Assembly (NCBI RefSeq): GCF_946477055.1
Contig: NZ_CAMKXG010000195.1
Span: 1-6,683, forward strand
Reading direction: 5' to 3'
From: Lonsdalea britannica
Lineage (GTDB): Bacteria; Pseudomonadota; Gammaproteobacteria; Enterobacterales; Enterobacteriaceae
DNA: 6,683 nt
Under the pieces are notes generated by a model. That model did no database searches. It saw only the letters and a program-made list of their open reading frames with translations, and had not been told where the DNA came from. Shown here piece after piece: positions 1 through 6,683 of the stretch. A program made the translations under genes and the position numbers. The first letter of the stretch is position 1, and each line of letters opens with the position of its first letter.

Positions 1-49
1 ATCTACACTATCCTCTTCGTCGGCAGCGTCAGATGTGTATAAGAGACAG
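1..49 (+). other. Illumina Nextera adapter (i5 side) with Tn5 mosaic end; sequencing artefact
   Basis: Bases 1-8 are the 3' end of the Illumina P5 oligo (ATCTACAC). Bases 9-16 (TATCCTCT) sit where the 8-nt i5 index belongs and match, as I remember it, Nextera index S503. Bases 17-30 are the Nextera read-1 primer segment TCGTCGGCAGCGTC, and 31-49 are the 19-bp Tn5 mosaic end AGATGTGTATAAGAGACAG. The parts are contiguous and in library order, so this is untrimmed adapter fused to a contig end and not a natural transposon end. Genomic sequence starts at 50, where the library fragment was tagmented. Confidence 0.98.
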
Positions 50-120
50 AGCGTGGATATATTATTTTCTGAAATTAAATAAAAACCGGATCATTAAAAA
101 AAGATCTGCGCGCTCTTTTT

Positions 121-135
121 GCCCTTTATCAGGGC
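121..135. repeat. Short inverted repeat GCCCT-N5-AGGGC
   Basis: There are perfect 5-bp GC-rich arms (121-125 and 131-135) around TTATC, with further partial pairing outside (TTTGCCCT against AGGGCGAA, one mismatch). No T-run follows it on either strand, so it does not look like an intrinsic terminator. It lies 14 bp before the NtrC-like site and could be a protein site or the remnant of an upstream transcript end. Function unknown. Confidence 0.4.
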
Positions 136-149
136 GAAATTAATTATTT

Positions 150-166
150 TGCACTTAAAGAGTGCA
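150..166. promoter_or_regulatory. NtrC (GlnG) enhancer site upstream of patA
   Basis: The sequence is TGCAC-N7-GTGCA, with the exact arms and spacing of the strong NtrC sites at E. coli glnA (TGCAC-N7-GTGCA). The dyad extends one base on each side (TTGCACT at 149-155, AGTGCAA at 161-167). Its centre is about 177 bp upstream of the transcription start predicted from the sigma-54 motif at 308-325, a normal enhancer distance. E. coli ygjG belongs to the Ntr regulon, which supports the reading. Only one strong site is visible; most NtrC enhancers have two. Confidence 0.7.
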
Positions 167-197
167 ATTAAGTTTGCCTGTATTTATTACGGGCTAA

Positions 198-210
198 TAT
201 CATGTATTTA
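198..210 (+). promoter_or_regulatory. Possible IHF binding site
   Basis: TATCATGTATTTA matches the IHF core WATCAANNNNTTR at all but one defined position (T for A at the sixth). It lies between the NtrC-like site and the sigma-54 promoter, where IHF commonly bends DNA to bring the activator to the polymerase. The consensus is loose and the region AT-rich, so a chance match is possible. Confidence 0.3.
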
Positions 211-307
211 CTGGATTTTTGTTTTTTAAATTGAGGGTGGTAGTGGATTTAATACCGAAAATATACCTTTTTGTAGCGTAAAGTTCAGGAAATAAAGTGA
301 TAGCTAG

Positions 308-325
308 TTGGCTTGTTTTGTGCAT
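308..325 (+). promoter_or_regulatory. Sigma-54 (-24/-12) promoter of patA
   Basis: TTGGCTTGTTTTGTGCAT carries the invariant GG (310-311) and GC (322-323) exactly 10 bp apart, as sigma-54 polymerase requires, and agrees with YTGGCACGNNNNTTGCW except at three positions (A and C to T,T after TGGC, and T to G before TGC). It predicts a start near base 335, 37 nt before the TTG codon. With the upstream NtrC-like dyad this gives the classical nitrogen-regulated layout known for E. coli ygjG. Confidence 0.8.
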
Positions 326-335
326 TACTAATATC

Positions 336-1787
<1,452 letters not shown>

Positions 1788-1830
1788 TTATCCCTGTAGC
1801 GAAAGGTCGGCCTATGGGTGGACCGGGACC

Positions 1831-1860
1831 AAAGCCAGCCTGGCAACAGGCTGGCTTTTT
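1831..1860 (+). terminator. Rho-independent terminator of patA
   Basis: A perfect 12-bp stem (AAAGCCAGCCTG at 1831-1842 with CAGGCTGGCTTT at 1847-1858) is closed by a GCAA loop of the stable GNRA type and runs into five T residues (1856-1860). It lies 43 nt past the patA stop. It separates patA from the iron-regulated genes downstream. The A residues at the 5' side of the stem make it partly symmetric, but the T-run favours + strand use. Confidence 0.93.
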
Positions 1861-1937
1861 ACATGATAAGCCGAGTGTTTTTTCACGGATTTATCGATTT
1901 TACGCATATCTTAATCAATTTTTTTAAACGTTAATTT

Positions 1938-1953
1938 TGTGAGCCTTCCCACA
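1938..1953. promoter_or_regulatory. Possible CRP (cAMP receptor protein) site
   Basis: TGTGA-N6-CCACA has the core and spacing of a CRP site (TGTGA-N6-TCACA) with one mismatch. The perfect arms TTTTGTG (1935-1941) and CACAAAA (1950-1956) extend it to 22 bp. It is about 150 bp upstream of the Fur box, further than most class I CRP sites, so a direct role at the acsF promoter is uncertain. Confidence 0.4.
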
Positions 1954-1969
1954 AAAAGTAATCTTTACA

Positions 1970-1998
1970 CTTCTCACTCGTATCCCGATCTTCTCACT
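1970..1998 (+). repeat. Tandem pair of CTTCTCACT, 20 bp apart
   Basis: CTTCTCACT occurs at 1970-1978 and again at 1990-1998. The 20-bp period is close to two helical turns, so both copies face the same side of the DNA, as in direct-repeat sites of AraC-type and response regulators. No regulator is recognised. Confidence 0.45.
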
Positions 1999-2020
1999 TT
2001 TTCGATAAAAGTTACTTCAT

Positions 2021-2036
2021 CATCAACATATTGATG
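2021..2036. repeat. 16-bp palindrome CATCAA-N4-TTGATG
   Basis: Perfect 6-bp arms (2021-2026 and 2031-2036) surround CATA. The form suits a small dimeric DNA-binding protein. It lies 70 bp before the Fur box. No family is assigned. Confidence 0.4.
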
Positions 2037-2091
2037 GTTTAAGTCTGCCTTTTGTAAGGATTTAATCAATTTTCCATCAAGAAAATAACAC

Positions 2092-2118
2092 TTGTGTCTG
2101 CTAATTGTTAATGATAAT
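2092..2118 (+). promoter_or_regulatory. Candidate sigma-70 promoter of acsF
   Basis: GATAAT (2113-2118) is a good -10 element and lies inside the Fur box. The only nearby -35-like hexamer is TTGTGT (2092-2097), with a short 15-bp spacer, so the -35 is weak and an activator may be needed. The start would fall near 2125. Fur bound at 2107-2125 would cover the -10, consistent with repression by iron. Confidence 0.4.
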
Positions 2119-2125
2119 CGTTGTC
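2107..2125. promoter_or_regulatory. Fur box controlling the achromobactin operon
   Basis: GTTAATGATAATCGTTGTC agrees with the 19-bp Fur consensus GATAATGATAATCATTATC at 16 positions; the differences are at positions 2, 14 and 17. It lies 31 bp upstream of acsF. Iron repression of achromobactin genes by Fur is established in Dickeya, so both position and content fit. Confidence 0.9.
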
Positions 2126-2140
2126 ATCCGAAATAATCAC

Positions 2141-2148
2141 AGGAGGTG
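2141..2148 (+). promoter_or_regulatory. Strong ribosome binding site of acsF
   Basis: AGGAGGTG, almost the full anti-Shine-Dalgarno complement, ends 7 nt before the ATG at 2156 and supports that start. Confidence 0.88.
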
Positions 2149-2155
2149 GTGAAGG

Positions 2156-3532
2156 ATGGTACAGCAGCACTGGGCAACGAAAGGGCATCTTAATCAAAAA
2201 AATGCAGACTTCCTGACGCGCCAGTCGTGGATGGAATCTAACGTGCGTAGTTACCCCCGAAAGTTGCCGCTGGCGATTGCTAAAGCGCGCGGCGCGTGGG
2301 TCACGGATGTGGAGGGCAAAGACTATCTGGATTGTCTGGCCGGCGCGGGAACGCTGGCGCTGGGACACAATCATCCCGAGGTCGTCGCCAGCATTCAGGA
2401 TTTTCTGCACTCCGGTTTACCCATGCATACGCTTGACCTCACCACGCCGCTCAAAGATGCATTCAGCCAAACGTTATTGGCGCTGCTGCCCGGCGGCGCG
2501 GATAACTACTGTCTGCAGTTTTGCGGTCCATCCGGCGCTGATGCCGTAGAAGCCGCCCTCAAACTGGCCAAAACCTTCACCGGACGCGGCGGCGTCATCA
2601 GCTTCTCCGGCGGCTATCACGGGATGACGCACGGCGCGCTGGCGGTCACCGGCAATACCGGGCCGAAAGATCCGCTACAAAACCTGATGTCCGGCGTGCA
2701 GTTCCTGCCTTTCCCTCACGAATACCGTTGCCCGTTAGGGATCGGCGGCGAAGCGGGGGTGAAGGCGCTGAATCACTACTTCAACCATTTCATCGCCGAC
2801 GTTGAGCGCGGCATGCCGCTGCCCGCCGCCGTCATCGTGGAAGCCGTTCAGGGTGAGGGCGGGGTCAATCCTGCGCCGGATAGCTGGCTCCGAATGCTAC
2901 GAGACGTCACTCAGCAGTACGGCATCGTCCTGATTGTGGATGAAGTTCAGGCGGGATTCGGGCGCACCGGCACCCTGTTTGCGTTCGAGCAGGCGGGGAT
3001 TGAGCCGGACATCATTGTCATGTCCAAGGCCGTCGGCGGCGGGCTGCCGCTCGCGGTGCTGGGGATCCGCCGTGGGTTTGATGCCTGGCAGCCGGGGGCG
3101 CACAGCGGCACATTCCGTGGAAATCAGATGGCGATGGCGACCGGCAAAACCACGCTGGAGATCCTGGCCCGCGACCGCCTGCCCGAACAGGCCGCCACGC
3201 GCGGTCTATGGCTGACGCAGGCGCTGACTTTTCTGAAGCAACGCTTCCCTTGTCTGGGGCAGGTACGCGGTCGCGGTTTGATGCTGGGCATTGAAATCGT
3301 CGATGAGCGTTTGCCGCCATCCTCCGACGGCGGTTACCCCATTGATGCGCCGCTGGCGGCCGCGATTCAGCAGTGCTGTTTCCAGCAAGGGCTGCTGCTG
3401 GAGCGCGGCGGACGTCACGGCAATGTGGTGCGGCTCCTGCCGCCCCTGACGATTTCACCGGCGGAGTGCGAAATTGCCGTCGCCCGCTTCGAGCGGGCGC
3501 TAAGCGAGGCGCTGACGCTCACCCGGTCATAA
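2156..3532 (+). CDS. acsF: L-2,4-diaminobutyrate:2-oxoglutarate aminotransferase, achromobactin biosynthesis
   Basis: This class III PLP enzyme is expected to make L-2,4-diaminobutyrate from aspartate semialdehyde and glutamate in the cytosol; diaminobutyrate is one of the building blocks of achromobactin. The 458-aa product has the normal family length. Visible motifs are [18 protein letters not shown] (57-74), the PLP-phosphate loop [16 protein letters not shown] (124-139), [10 protein letters not shown] (151-160), EAVQGEGG (229-236), the cofactor Asp262 in [11 protein letters not shown], and the Schiff-base Lys291 in [23 protein letters not shown] (317-326) and RLLPPLTI (426-433) complete the fold. 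The SGADA form of the phosphate loop and the GTFRGNQ segment fit diaminobutyrate aminotransferases and not PatA (SGTES, TTFGGNP). It is the first gene of a Fur-controlled operon with acr and acsD. The exact substrate rests on family and context. Confidence 0.9.
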   Translation: MVQQHWATKGHLNQKNADFLTRQSWMESNVRSYPRKLPLAIAKARGAWVTDVEGKDYLDCLAGAGTLALGHNHPEVVASIQDFLHSGLPMHTLDLTTPLKDAFSQTLLALLPGGADNYCLQFCGPSGADAVEAALKLAKTFTGRGGVISFSGGYHGMTHGALAVTGNTGPKDPLQNLMSGVQFLPFPHEYRCPLGIGGEAGVKALNHYFNHFIADVERGMPLPAAVIVEAVQGEGGVNPAPDSWLRMLRDVTQQYGIVLIVDEVQAGFGRTGTLFAFEQAGIEPDIIVMSKAVGGGLPLAVLGIRRGFDAWQPGAHSGTFRGNQMAMATGKTTLEILARDRLPEQAATRGLWLTQALTFLKQRFPCLGQVRGRGLMLGIEIVDERLPPSSDGGYPIDAPLAAAIQQCCFQQGLLLERGGRHGNVVRLLPPLTISPAECEIAVARFERALSEALTLTRS

Positions 3533-3544
3533 CGATTATTACGC

Positions 3545-3585
3545 GGACGGCACTGCAAGCCGACGCGACATTGACGGCGCCGTCC
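3545..3585 (+). repeat. Inverted repeat in the acsF-acr gap
   Basis: GGACGGC (3545-3551) can pair with GCCGTCC (3579-3585). The right arm also forms the self-contained palindrome GACGGCGCCGTC (3573-3584), so two alternative folds compete. The nearest T-run (TTTT at 3601-3604) does not follow the stem directly. This is therefore more likely an mRNA processing or stability element, or a partial attenuator, than a terminator. Confidence 0.4.
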
Positions 3586-3631
3586 CCAAGGTCGGGCCGC
3601 TTTTCTGGGAAAACATCACGAGGTCAACTGA

Positions 3632-5731
3632 ATGAAGGCTCGGGCTTTTTATGCGTTAACGCCGTTGTTACTGTGGTCGCAGGCCAATGCGGCGGACAGC
3701 ATCGCCAACAATGATAACGAACTGGTGGTGACGGCCACGCGAACGGACACGGAAAAGAAGGACTCGCCGCAGGTCGTCACGATTATTTCGAAAGAACAGA
3801 TTGAACAGCAGCGTCAGTTGACCTCTGACTCATCGCAAATATTGAGCAACTTACTGCCGTCGATGGCGCCGAGCCGCCAAAAAATGAGCGGTAGCGGCGA
3901 AACCTTCCGTGGACGCGCGCCCCTGATTCTGGTGGATGGCATTCCCCAGTCCAACCCGCTGCGTCCCACCGGCCGTGAAATGCACACCATCGATTTTTCG
4001 ATGGTCGACCGCATCGAAGTGATCCACGGCGCCAGCGCCAGCAACGGCATTGGCGCGACCGGCGGCGTCATCAATATCATCACCCGACGCCCCGCGCCGG
4101 ACTCCTTCAGCCAGCATTTCAGCGTGGAAGCCACGACGCCGACGTCGCAGCTGGAAGGCGACACCATGAACTACAAAACCACCTATGGCTTCAGCGGTCG
4201 CCAGGAGTATCTGGATTACCTGTTCTCGCTGAGCTATGAAGATCAGGGCCTGTTTCTGGACGGCGACGACCGGGCGATTGGGGTCGATAACACGCAGGGC
4301 GACCTGATGGACTCCCGCGCCTACGACATCCTCGCCAAGGTCGGTTACTGGCTGGACAACGATCAGCGCGTACAGCTCAGTTTCAACCGCTATCAGATCA
4401 AAGGAAAAATGAACTATCTGAGCGTGACTGGCGACCGCGACAACGGAATCGCGACCACCTCGGAAAAAGGGCGTCCGGTCGGCGATGCGCCGCAGAACAG
4501 CGTCTGGACCACGTCCGCGACCTACGACAATTACAATCTCAGCGGCATGAAATTCAATGCGCTGGTCTATTACCAGAACTACGAATCCCTGTTTGGCGCG
4601 GACCGGTCGGCCTCATTCCAGGATCCGGCGCTGGCCCCACGCGGTCAGCTCTACGATCAGTCGCGCGTCGTATCCAGCCGCTACGGCACCAAGCTGGCGC
4701 TGACCAAGGACGATATCTGGGACGATTACCTCAAAGCTACACTCGGCTTCGACACCCTGTTTGATCGCGGCAGACAAGACCTCTGGCTCACCCAGCGCAC
4801 CTACGCCCCGGAAATGGAATACACCGATCTGTCGCCGTTCTTCCAGCTGGATATTCAGCCGATTGACTCTCTCAAAATCACGGCGGGGGTGCGTTATGAA
4901 TACGCCAAGTTGAATATCGACAGCTTCCGCACCGTCGCGGCCAACAATGGCGTCGATGTCGAAGGCGGCAAGCTGGACTTTGACAAAACCCTCTATAACG
5001 TCGGCGCGGTCTGGACCACGCCTTATCAGCCGCTAAGCCTGTTCGCCAACTACTCGCAGGGATTCGGCATTCCGGACGTGGGGCGCACGCTGCGCGGGAT
5101 TCGCACCGCAGGGCAGTCCGTCTCCTTGCTGCCGCTGGATCCTATCGTTACCGACAACATCGAAGCCGGGTTCCGCGTACAGCAAGACCCGTTCGACCTT
5201 GAGGTTAGCTACTACGAATCCTCCTCCAAGCTGGGCGAACGCGTGGTGGATGTCAGCGGCACCTACCAGAGTGAACGACAGAAAACCCGCATTGACGGCA
5301 TCGAAGCGACGCTGGGCTACAAAGTTAACGACGATCATCGCCTTAAAGTGGGCTATTCCCACATCCGCGGCCGCTATGACAGTGACGGCAACGGCAGCCT
5401 CGACGGCAAACTCGACGGTCTGAATGTGCCGCCGGATCGCCTGACCGCCAGCTGGGCGGCGACGTGGTCGCCGAAGTGGACCTCCTTTATTCAGGCCAAC
5501 TATGCCTTCGATCGCACGATGGATGACGCGGAAAAAGACTTCAACGGCTACCTGCTGGTGGATGCGGCGGTGGGCTATGCGCTGCCGCGCGGCAAGCTCA
5601 AGCTGGCCGTGGCTAACCTGTTCAACAAAGAGTACATCACCTACTACTCGCAAAGCGCGATTGTGAATTCCGATCGTTACTTTTCCGGGCGGGGGAGAAC
5701 CCTCACGCTGGGGTATAGCGTCGATTTTTAA
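3632..5731 (+). CDS. acr: TonB-dependent outer-membrane receptor for ferric achromobactin
   Basis: This receptor imports the iron-loaded siderophore through the outer membrane using energy from TonB-ExbB-ExbD. The 699-aa product starts with a Sec signal peptide: basic MKAR, hydrophobic core, and a likely cut after ANA (residue 20). A TonB box ELVVTAT follows at 30-36. The plug domain covers about 45-155, with LILVDGIP (98-105), DRIEVIHGASA (126-136) and GATGGVINIITRRP (141-154). The rest is the 22-stranded beta-barrel, ending in the family signature NLFNKEY (662-668) and a terminal Phe699 preferred by the BAM machinery. The start is supported by GAGG (3620-3623) 8 nt upstream. There is no N-terminal FecA-type signalling extension, so it should not act through an anti-sigma factor. 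The receptor class is certain; the ligand is inferred from the flanking acsF and acsD. Confidence 0.92.
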   Translation: MKARAFYALTPLLLWSQANAADSIANNDNELVVTATRTDTEKKDSPQVVTIISKEQIEQQRQLTSDSSQILSNLLPSMAPSRQKMSGSGETFRGRAPLILVDGIPQSNPLRPTGREMHTIDFSMVDRIEVIHGASASNGIGATGGVINIITRRPAPDSFSQHFSVEATTPTSQLEGDTMNYKTTYGFSGRQEYLDYLFSLSYEDQGLFLDGDDRAIGVDNTQGDLMDSRAYDILAKVGYWLDNDQRVQLSFNRYQIKGKMNYLSVTGDRDNGIATTSEKGRPVGDAPQNSVWTTSATYDNYNLSGMKFNALVYYQNYESLFGADRSASFQDPALAPRGQLYDQSRVVSSRYGTKLALTKDDIWDDYLKATLGFDTLFDRGRQDLWLTQRTYAPEMEYTDLSPFFQLDIQPIDSLKITAGVRYEYAKLNIDSFRTVAANNGVDVEGGKLDFDKTLYNVGAVWTTPYQPLSLFANYSQGFGIPDVGRTLRGIRTAGQSVSLLPLDPIVTDNIEAGFRVQQDPFDLEVSYYESSSKLGERVVDVSGTYQSERQKTRIDGIEATLGYKVNDDHRLKVGYSHIRGRYDSDGNGSLDGKLDGLNVPPDRLTASWAATWSPKWTSFIQANYAFDRTMDDAEKDFNGYLLVDAAVGYALPRGKLKLAVANLFNKEYITYYSQSAIVNSDRYFSGRGRTLTLGYSVDF

Positions 5732-5736
5732 CTCGC

Positions 5737-5753
5737 TTTTTCAGGATGAAAAA
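5737..5753 (+). repeat. AT-rich inverted repeat in the acr-acsD gap
   Basis: TTTTTCA (5737-5743) and TGAAAAA (5747-5753) are perfect complements with a three-base loop. The stem is weak, has no GC core and is followed by ACGCTCG, so termination is unlikely. It may be an mRNA processing point between the receptor and synthetase cistrons. Confidence 0.3.
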
Positions 5754-5805
5754 ACGCTCGCCACGGTAGAGGCACCCGGACGATCGCAACACTTATGGAG
5801 CTGAG

Positions 5806-6683
5806 ATGAACAACCTCGATCACGCCGTCTTATCCAGGATGATCGGCGAAAAGGCGGCCGTACACGGCCTGCTGAACTGCCTGATCAAAGAGTTCGCCAT
5901 CCCGGCGAGCCATGCACGCTATGCGTGGCCTGACGATATGAGCGGCATTCCGCCCGGCGCCTACTTCGACGGCGCCGACTGGCGGGGCATTCCGATGACG
6001 ATCCGGCTGCCGGGGGAGCGAGAACTGTTCTTCATGGTGGATCGTCGGGACAGCCTCGGCAGCCAGCGTTATCTCTCGGACGTTTACCTAACGCTGCCGG
6101 GAGAACGTTGGCACTGCCCGCCGTTCGACCGCTTTGTCGCAGACGTGCTCGCCGCCTGCGAAATCTGGGTGGGTCGGCGCAATCCCGAGCTACAGGCCCA
6201 AATCGCGCAGAGCCAGCAGCTGGTGCAGGCGATTGTGGCGCATAACGGCCGCCGTCAGGCGGCTTCCCCTCTCAGCCACTACCTGCTCAGCGAGCAGGGA
6301 CTGTGGTTCGGCCATCCCAGCCATCCGGCACCCAAAGCGCGGCTATGGCCGAGCGAGTTGGGGCAAACGCCGTGGGCTCCCGAGTTTCAGGCCCGTTCGG
6401 CGCTCCATCAGTTCGAGGTGCCGAAGGACGGGTTGCACATCGGCGCCAATGGCCTGACGCCTGAGCAAGTGCTGGATGGCTTCGCCGACCAGCGTAGCGC
6501 GGGTGACGACCGCGCCATTATCTGTATGCACCCGGTTCAGGCTCAGCTGTTTATGCAGGACGCGCGGGTGCAGCAGCGGCTGCGCGATGGGGAAATCCGC
6601 GATTTGGGCATGACGGGGCGGGTCGCCAGTCCCACCGCGTCGATCCGCACCTGGTATATCGACGATCATGATTACTTCATCAA
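5806..6683 (+). CDS. acsD: NIS synthetase AcsD, citrate-serine ligase of achromobactin biosynthesis (5' part)
   Basis: AcsD adenylates citrate with ATP and esterifies it with L-serine, the first condensation of achromobactin assembly; this is a cytosolic, non-ribosomal-peptide-synthetase-independent (NIS) enzyme. My translation from ATG 5806, preceded by GGAG (5797-5800) 5 nt upstream, gives 292 complete codons open at the window edge, about half of the roughly 600-aa family length. It begins MNNLDHAVLSRMIGEKAAVH. It holds the IucA/IucC-family nucleotide motifs GHPSHPAPKAR (169-179) and SPTASIRTWY (275-284). His170, Ser279, Arg281 and Thr282 fall at numbers I recall for active-site residues of the Dickeya AcsD structure, which implies a gap-free N-terminal alignment. 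It is probably co-transcribed with acr, 74 nt upstream. The reading frame is intact; the truncation is due only to the window end. Confidence 0.92.
   Translation, partial: MNNLDHAVLSRMIGEKAAVHGLLNCLIKEFAIPASHARYAWPDDMSGIPPGAYFDGADWRGIPMTIRLPGERELFFMVDRRDSLGSQRYLSDVYLTLPGERWHCPPFDRFVADVLAACEIWVGRRNPELQAQIAQSQQLVQAIVAHNGRRQAASPLSHYLLSEQGLWFGHPSHPAPKARLWPSELGQTPWAPEFQARSALHQFEVPKDGLHIGANGLTPEQVLDGFADQRSAGDDRAIICMHPVQAQLFMQDARVQQRLRDGEIRDLGMTGRVASPTASIRTWYIDDHDYFI

Larger units (their letters stand above)
1861..2106 (+). promoter_or_regulatory. Long AT-rich leader region upstream of acsF
   Basis: There is no credible gene here on either strand. The stretch contains a CRP-like dyad (1938-1953), two copies of CTTCTCACT 20 bp apart (1970-1998), a 16-bp palindrome (2021-2036) and two copies of TTAATCAATTTT (1911-1922 and 2062-2073, 151 bp apart). 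About 240 bp of such sequence before a Fur box is more than a Fur-only promoter needs and suggests additional regulators, none identified. Confidence 0.6.

Noticed and set aside
31..49. Tn5/IS50 mosaic end as sign of a mobile element
   Set aside because: It is directly attached to the Nextera primer, index and P5 sequence, so it comes from library preparation.
63..95. Ten-codon minus-strand ORF in the patA upstream region
   Set aside because: It has no ribosome binding site and is too short and AT-rich to distinguish from chance; it is not an upstream aer start.
174..200. Sigma-70-like promoter TTGCCT-N15-TAATAT
   Set aside because: The spacer is too short and the -35 weak, and the sigma-54 motif with its NtrC dyad explains patA transcription better. 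A secondary promoter is not excluded.
279..303. Flagellar sigma-28-like TAAAGTTC with GATA downstream
   Set aside because: The spacer to the -10-like element is 9 and not 11, and only the GATA core of that element matches.
1801..1830. Imperfect repeat GGTCGGCC...GGTGGACC before the terminator
   Set aside because: The arms have internal mismatches and no T-run follows; the perfect stem at 1831-1858 is the functional candidate.
3018..3458. Minus-strand ORF of 146 codons opposite acsF
   Set aside because: The product is a low-complexity Ala/Arg/Pro-rich sequence typical of antisense frames of GC-rich genes, and it covers conserved acsF motifs.
3528..3546. Fur-like sequence over the acsF stop (CATAACGATTAT...)
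   Set aside because: Only the left part matches; over 19 positions about 11 agree, against 16 at 2107-2125.
5033..5653. Minus-strand ORF of 206 codons opposite acr
   Set aside because: It lies wholly inside the acr coding frame, has no recognisable family features and arises from the high G+C of the barrel-coding sequence. The + strand frame shows full TonB-receptor signatures.
5746..5769. Mini-ORF MKKRSPR before acsD as a possible leader peptide
   Set aside because: It has no properly spaced ribosome binding site and no regulatory codons such as clustered Ser; it looks incidental.
6134..6669. Plus-frame (6134-6457) and minus-frame (6343-6669) ORFs at the right end
   Set aside because: Both overlap the open acsD frame, which carries the NIS motifs GHPSHPAPKAR and SPTASIRTWY; neither shows a family signature.

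Overview
The window is the start of an assembled contig from a gammaproteobacterium, most likely a soft-rot or tree-associated member of the Pectobacteriaceae (Dickeya, Pectobacterium, Brenneria or a relative). Reasons: the first CDS is near-colinear with the Escherichia coli putrescine aminotransferase PatA (YgjG), and the next three genes have the order acsF-acr-acsD of the achromobactin siderophore locus known from Dickeya. Genus and species cannot be decided from the sequence alone. Bases 1-49 are not genomic: they are an Illumina Nextera i5 adapter ending in the Tn5 mosaic end.

Layout: (1) 50-371, an AT-rich control region with a perfect NtrC-type dyad, a possible IHF site, a sigma-54 -24/-12 promoter and a perfect 16-bp palindrome that would lie at the very 5' end of the transcript. 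(2) 372-1787, patA, starting at TTG and closed by a strong intrinsic terminator at 1831-1860. (3) 1861-2155, a second AT-rich control region with a CRP-like site, paired repeats, a palindrome and a 16/19 Fur box. (4) 2156-3532 acsF, 3632-5731 acr, and 5806 to the window end acsD (5' part only), all on the + strand with 99- and 74-nt gaps and no convincing terminator between them.

How the genes work together: AcsF makes L-2,4-diaminobutyrate; AcsD, an NIS synthetase, joins citrate to L-serine; Acr takes ferric achromobactin back through the outer membrane. The remaining assembly, export and inner-membrane uptake genes (acsE, an MFS exporter, acsC, acsB, acsA and cbrABCD in Dickeya) should follow past the right edge. 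PatA is a separate catabolic unit that degrades putrescine for nitrogen and carbon, apparently under nitrogen (NtrC/sigma-54) control, while the siderophore unit is under iron (Fur) control.

I do not see a previously undescribed system here. The coding content belongs to known families; the less explained parts are the two control regions, especially the palindrome at the predicted patA transcript start and the repeats upstream of the Fur box.
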